This document shows positions 61,201 through 64,000 of a stretch of 64,000 nt of DNA, piece by piece. The stretch is from Candidatus Nanohaloarchaea archaeon. Lineage in GTDB: Archaea > Nanohalarchaeota > Nanosalinia > Nanosalinales > Nanosalinaceae. Below the pieces are notes generated by a model. That model saw only the letters and a program-made list of their open reading frames with translations. It was not told the origin of the DNA and did no database searches. The stretch lies in contig JACOQA010000002.1 of assembly GCA_014297435.1 (NCBI GenBank), forward strand, positions 62,001 through 126,000, in the 5' to 3' direction. The translations under genes and the position numbers were made by a program. Numbering within the stretch: the first letter of the stretch is position 1; each line of letters begins with the position of its first letter.

Positions 61201-62058
61201 TTAGGAAAATATGAGAGATGTGACGACAAATCCGCCCGTAATAACGGACAGAAGCGCCTTCGAAATAAAGCCCAAACTTGTTGGAGCGCCCGCTGTCGAT
61301 GCACCCGCTTGCTCCTCAACTTGAGACTCCGCACCACCCGAGGTTAAGACCCTGATCTCAGCCGTCCTCGAGTCAGAGGAGCCTTGATTCTCGACCACAA
61401 GCTCGAAGCTGTTCACGCCTTCAGCACCCGGAGAGATGCTAAAGCATAGATCACCAGAGGCTTCAGCCGAATCAACAAGGTTGTCGTTCCTGTAGAGTCT
61501 GACGTCCGCCTCCCGAGTTGAATCTATACTAGAGCATGCCTCTATTATCTCACCTTCCGAAACCACGTCCGGAATCTGGAAGCTTCGGATCGAAACACCT
61601 TGGTTCTCAGACCGTCCTAAGTCTATATTCGGCAGCTCTATTCCTTCACCTGTTCCCGAAGATTGGTTTTCGTCCCTTCCTTCTACTGTGTCATCTAGAT
61701 CCCCCGGGCTTTCCATTTCAGGGCTGTTCTGCTCTAACTCATCATTCCTGTCACCTGGACTTTCCATGCCAGTTGATTCGTTTTCAAGTTCATCGTTCCT
61801 ATCTCCAGGGCTTTCAAGTTCAGTCGATGAGGTGCTTTTAGAGGTCTGGTTGTTCCTGTCACCTGGGCTCCGGTTACTGCTTGGACGCGATTCCATATCT
61901 CCCGGGCTTTCACCCGAATCCATTTCTCCCGGAGATACCCTGCTTGACTCATACCTATCGGCAGGGCTTTTCGGGCTGGAAGCCGTTTGGGCAACTGTGA
62001 AAGTAGCCATTAAAATGAACGTGGTAAGAAGTAGGGCTGTTCGGCTTTTTGGAGGCAT
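61201..62058 (-). CDS. Secreted, membrane-anchored surface protein with SPGD repeats
   Basis: This 285-residue protein has a signal peptide (ALLLTTFILMATFTVAQ) and seven SPGD-like units (SPADRYE to ESPGDLDD, two identical ESPGDRNDELE) in residues 30-122. An Ig-like domain with one Cys pair (IEACSSID, GDLCFSIS) resembles that of the 58969 protein, and a C-terminal helix (FISKALLSVITGGFVVTSLIF) follows. Its ATG shares one base with the upstream gene's stop. The 61091-61200 gap separates the two cassettes. Confidence 0.78.
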   Translation of the reverse strand: MPPKSRTALLLTTFILMATFTVAQTASSPKSPADRYESSRVSPGEMDSGESPGDMESRPSSNRSPGDRNNQTSKSTSSTELESPGDRNDELENESTGMESPGDRNDELEQNSPEMESPGDLDDTVEGRDENQSSGTGEGIELPNIDLGRSENQGVSIRSFQIPDVVSEGEIIEACSSIDSTREADVRLYRNDNLVDSAEASGDLCFSISPGAEGVNSFELVVENQGSSDSRTAEIRVLTSGGAESQVEEQAGASTAGAPTSLGFISKALLSVITGGFVVTSLIFS

Positions 62059-62747
62059 CAGCCATCACACTCGTATAGCGCTCCTACTACCTCCGGATTC
62101 TGAAGTGCGTCCTGGTAGATTTCCTGCTCCACCGGTTCGTAGTTTCCACGACCATCACTGAGCAGTACCTCTTCCTCGCCTAGAACATCCGTGTTGTGAG
62201 GATCTCTGTCAACTAGAAATACGTATTCCTCGTCTGAGTCAACCATCAGGCCGTCGCCAGGTAGCGTGTCCGAAGGCCATGTTTCGTACTGGTCAAGATT
62301 TAAATCGCCAAGTCTTTCGTATTGACCTCTAAGCCCTTGAACCCAATCAAGTTCGACCGCTAGGTCACATCCTCTGTTCGCGAGGGGTTCTGGCGGAACT
62401 CTTGCACCTGCTCCTGTGTCTTGGGGTGTGCTCTGGTTACTTCCTGTCCCGTTACCTGTTTGGTTGCCGTCACCTCCTGCACCCCCTCCAAGCTGTTCAG
62501 ACTTCCAGTTTATAGCGGCTCCATCACCGTCTGTAGCTTCTAGTATTCCGAAGCCTACAACGCCGACACCTGTGGCTGCACCTAAAGCTCCTAGACCTGT
62601 CTGGAGTACTTCTCTCCTGTTCGGCAAATATTCTTCGTTCGTATCCTCCGTAGTGCGGTCTTTTTCTATTGTGGTTTCTTCAGTAACTTTTGTTTCTTCA
62701 TGTGTGTTTTCGTCTTCGTCCCAATTTTCGTCTTCCGGGTCTGACAT
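62058..62747 (-). CDS. Tat-signal exported protein with long acidic N-terminus
   Basis: This 229-residue protein has about 42 very acidic residues, then PNRREVLQTGLGALGAATGVGVVGFG, a twin-arginine signal or anchor. A Gly/Asn spacer leads to a C-terminal domain with two cysteines (NRGCDLAVELD, LYECDG), arranged as in the 60248 protein. An SD-like GGTGAG lies eight bases before ATG 62747. It is first gene of the right-hand cassette. Function is unknown; surface location is inferred from the signal. Confidence 0.75.
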   Translation of the reverse strand: MSDPEDENWDEDENTHEETKVTEETTIEKDRTTEDTNEEYLPNRREVLQTGLGALGAATGVGVVGFGILEATDGDGAAINWKSEQLGGGAGGDGNQTGNGTGSNQSTPQDTGAGARVPPEPLANRGCDLAVELDWVQGLRGQYERLGDLNLDQYETWPSDTLPGDGLMVDSDEEYVFLVDRDPHNTDVLGEEEVLLSDGRGNYEPVEQEIYQDALQNPEVVGALYECDG

Positions 62748-62914
62748 AGTTTGTTCTCACCAATAATCCTAAACTTCTAACCCGACTAAGAAAAGGAAAG
62801 TTGTGAATAATTCCAATAATCGGCTCTGAAAGCCTCAAAACATGTAGAACGCAATAAGAACTATTTTAAGCAGTCCTTGGCTTGGGAGTGGTCGAAAAGA
62901 CGGTTACACCAACG

Positions 62915-62937
62915 TAAGTCAAACGGTTAAGTCAAAC
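62915..62937. promoter_or_regulatory. Direct repeat before the glyoxalase gene
   Basis: TAAGTCAAAC occurs twice with a 13-base period (62915-62924, 62928-62937), ending 22 bases before ATG 62960 where BRE/TATA elements would lie. It may be a regulator site or a duplicated promoter element. Confidence 0.3.
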
Positions 62938-62959
62938 CCTTACACTCATAATTTGTATT

Positions 62960-63337
62960 ATGAAGTTCGCACACACGATGCTCAGAGTCTCGAACCCAGA
63001 AAAAGTCATCGAATTCTACACAGAAGCATTTGACTGGGAGATGAAACGAAAGAAGGAGATGGAAACCTTCACCCTATACTTCCTTGGACCGGAAGATCAG
63101 ACCGCCGAGCTTGAACTCACATACAACCATGGGGAAGACGATCGATACGAGAAAGGCGAGGGCTATGGACACATCGCAATCCACACAGAAGAAGGTCAGT
63201 CACTGGAAGATGCGTATCGAAAGGCTGTTGATGCCGGTGGCGAGGACTACCGAGCTCCCGACGAATGTCCTGGAAACTACGCTTTTGTGAAAGACCCTGA
63301 AGGTTACGAGGTAGAGATCTTAGCGAGATCACCTTAA
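62960..63337 (+). CDS. gloA: Glyoxalase I (lactoylglutathione lyase-like, VOC family)
   Basis: This 125-residue VOC protein matches glyoxalase I, which isomerises the methylglyoxal-thiol adduct to a lactoyl-thioester. The four metal ligands are present: His in MKFAHTMLRV, Glu in AELELTYN, His in GYGHIAIH and Glu in GYEVEILAR. The thiol cofactor in this organism may not be glutathione. It stands alone, with a direct repeat in its promoter region. Confidence 0.88.
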   Translation: MKFAHTMLRVSNPEKVIEFYTEAFDWEMKRKKEMETFTLYFLGPEDQTAELELTYNHGEDDRYEKGEGYGHIAIHTEEGQSLEDAYRKAVDAGGEDYRAPDECPGNYAFVKDPEGYEVEILARSP

Positions 63338-63504
63338 TTCTCGCACCCTTTTTCTTTCCTATATCTTATCCCGTTAGTACACCCCGAGCAACCATCAAAG
63401 GAGTGAGTCTCTAACAGTCACTTGGATCCGTCAGAGTAAACCCACCTATTCTTTCGAAGAAATGGCATGTTTAGTCCTGCTGCAACTCACAATCACCTAA
63501 AGAT

Positions 63505-63625
63505 TGTTCAAATATATTGAACAGTAATATGTTCTTCAAAAACGAACATTCAAATGTTTTTAATACCTTTTGTTATTTCCATTTGGTGAAGACGAAAATA
63601 GAAGAGTGTTCGTCCTTCAAGAACA
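63505..63625. promoter_or_regulatory. Three TGTTC-N9-GAACA operator-like sites
   Basis: The same 19-base inverted repeat format occurs at 63505-63523 (TGTTCAAATATATTGAACA), 63530-63548 (TGTTCTTCAAAAACGAACA) and 63607-63625 (TGTTCGTCCTTCAAGAACA). Only the outer five bases are conserved, as in dimer-binding sites. The third lies about 25 bases upstream of TATA aataaaaagc and 55-73 bases before ATG 63680. The remaining intergenic sequence (63338-63504) shows nothing recognisable. Confidence 0.65.
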
Positions 63626-63679
63626 ACCAATATTTACTTTTTGGTAACAAATAAAAAGCTAGGGCTTCAATCCTTTACT

Positions 63680-64000
63680 ATGAGCTCAGATCAAGGCTTG
63701 GAAGGCGCCAGAAATGAAGCTAGAACAGTTTATCACGAGAAGGATAGGTATGAAGCCATACCGGAGCTAACGGGAATGATGGGCGCCAAGGAAACGCTCG
63801 AACATCAAGAGAAGGATGCCGTAGATACTGCTTATGAACTAATTAACGAATACGGACACAACCTTGAGGAGGACGATAATAGAGCCAATAAAGATCTGGG
63901 ATGGTCGCTCGCACAGGCAAGGGACCTAATGGAGAGAGAGCCATCTACAGATTTTGAAAAACGTGCACACAACCTTCTCGAAAGCCTTGACAGAAAGATC
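63680..64000 (+). CDS. Hypothetical acidic helical protein (cut by window edge)
   Basis: The frame is open from ATG 63680 to the window end (107 codons so far) and is missing from the ORF track because no stop is reached. It reads MSSDQGLEGARNEARTVYHE and continues as an acidic helical protein with no recognised domain. TATA aataaaaagc about 26 bases upstream gives a leaderless start. The three operator-like sites upstream suggest tight control. Confidence 0.6.
   Translation, partial: MSSDQGLEGARNEARTVYHEKDRYEAIPELTGMMGAKETLEHQEKDAVDTAYELINEYGHNLEEDDNRANKDLGWSLAQARDLMEREPSTDFEKRAHNLLESLDRKI

Overview
The window looks like chromosome of an archaeon, most plausibly a nanohaloarchaeon-type DPANN or similarly reduced halophile. 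The archaeal marks are a 65-residue histone fold protein, family B DNA polymerase, RadB, Cdc48, a type II methionine aminopeptidase, archaeal-type TyrRS, RtcA, an S-layer protein, and TATA boxes about 25-30 bases upstream of many start codons (leaderless transcripts). The halophile marks are very acidic, Asp/Glu-rich proteins throughout, moderate G+C by eye, and a bacterial-type DnaK/DnaJ/GrpE set and SerRS as seen in haloarchaea. The taxonomic placement is inference.

Layout. 1-7 kb: C-terminus of an S-layer protein, an unknown gene, then a leftward MacB-like ABC export operon (ATPase, exported CARDB-like protein, two permeases). 7-16.8 kb: Hsp20, RtcA, a YbaK-type deacylase, TyrRS and SerRS, mixed with several unknown acidic proteins. 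16.8-20.4 kb: topoisomerase I, an HTH protein and a broken LAGLIDADG homing endonuclease. 20.4-23.8 kb: a leftward five-gene chorismate-to-Phe/Tyr operon with a chorismate mutase at each end. 23.8-29.1 kb: two unknown proteins behind a structured leader, then RadB and Cdc48. 29.2-30.7 kb: a zinc-finger/DsbA fusion and a membrane partner. 30.7-40.1 kb: methionine aminopeptidase and an energy block of malic enzyme, ADP-forming acetyl-CoA synthetase and pyruvate dehydrogenase (E1a, a small membrane protein, E1b, E2, E3). 40.1-40.7 kb: decayed genes (P-type ATPase start, ATP-cone with an amber codon). 40.8-50.1 kb: a second zinc-finger/DsbA fusion, an Ogg2-like glycosylase, a Na/Ca exchanger, PolB, a methyltransferase, a phosphoesterase, histone, an exonuclease and a roughly 530-base structured RNA candidate. 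50.1-58.7 kb: an ABC-2 exporter, rhodanese, GrpE, a HExxH protein, DnaK, DnaJ and a ZIP transporter. 58.7-62.8 kb: two tandem copies of a two-gene surface-protein cassette. 62.9-64 kb: glyoxalase I and a truncated gene behind three identical-format operator sites.

How the genes may work together. Malate can be turned to pyruvate, pyruvate to acetyl-CoA, and acetyl-CoA to acetate with ATP formation, all from genes in one 9 kb block. The two DsbA fusions could oxidise the paired cysteines of the exported proteins at 58.9-62.8 kb. The most novel items are the duplicated surface cassette, a homologous pair of structured leader elements (15.2 and 25.0 kb) that share a box with the serS upstream region, and the triple TGTTC-N9-GAACA operator near the right end. 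I saw no tRNA, rRNA, CRISPR array or insertion sequence.
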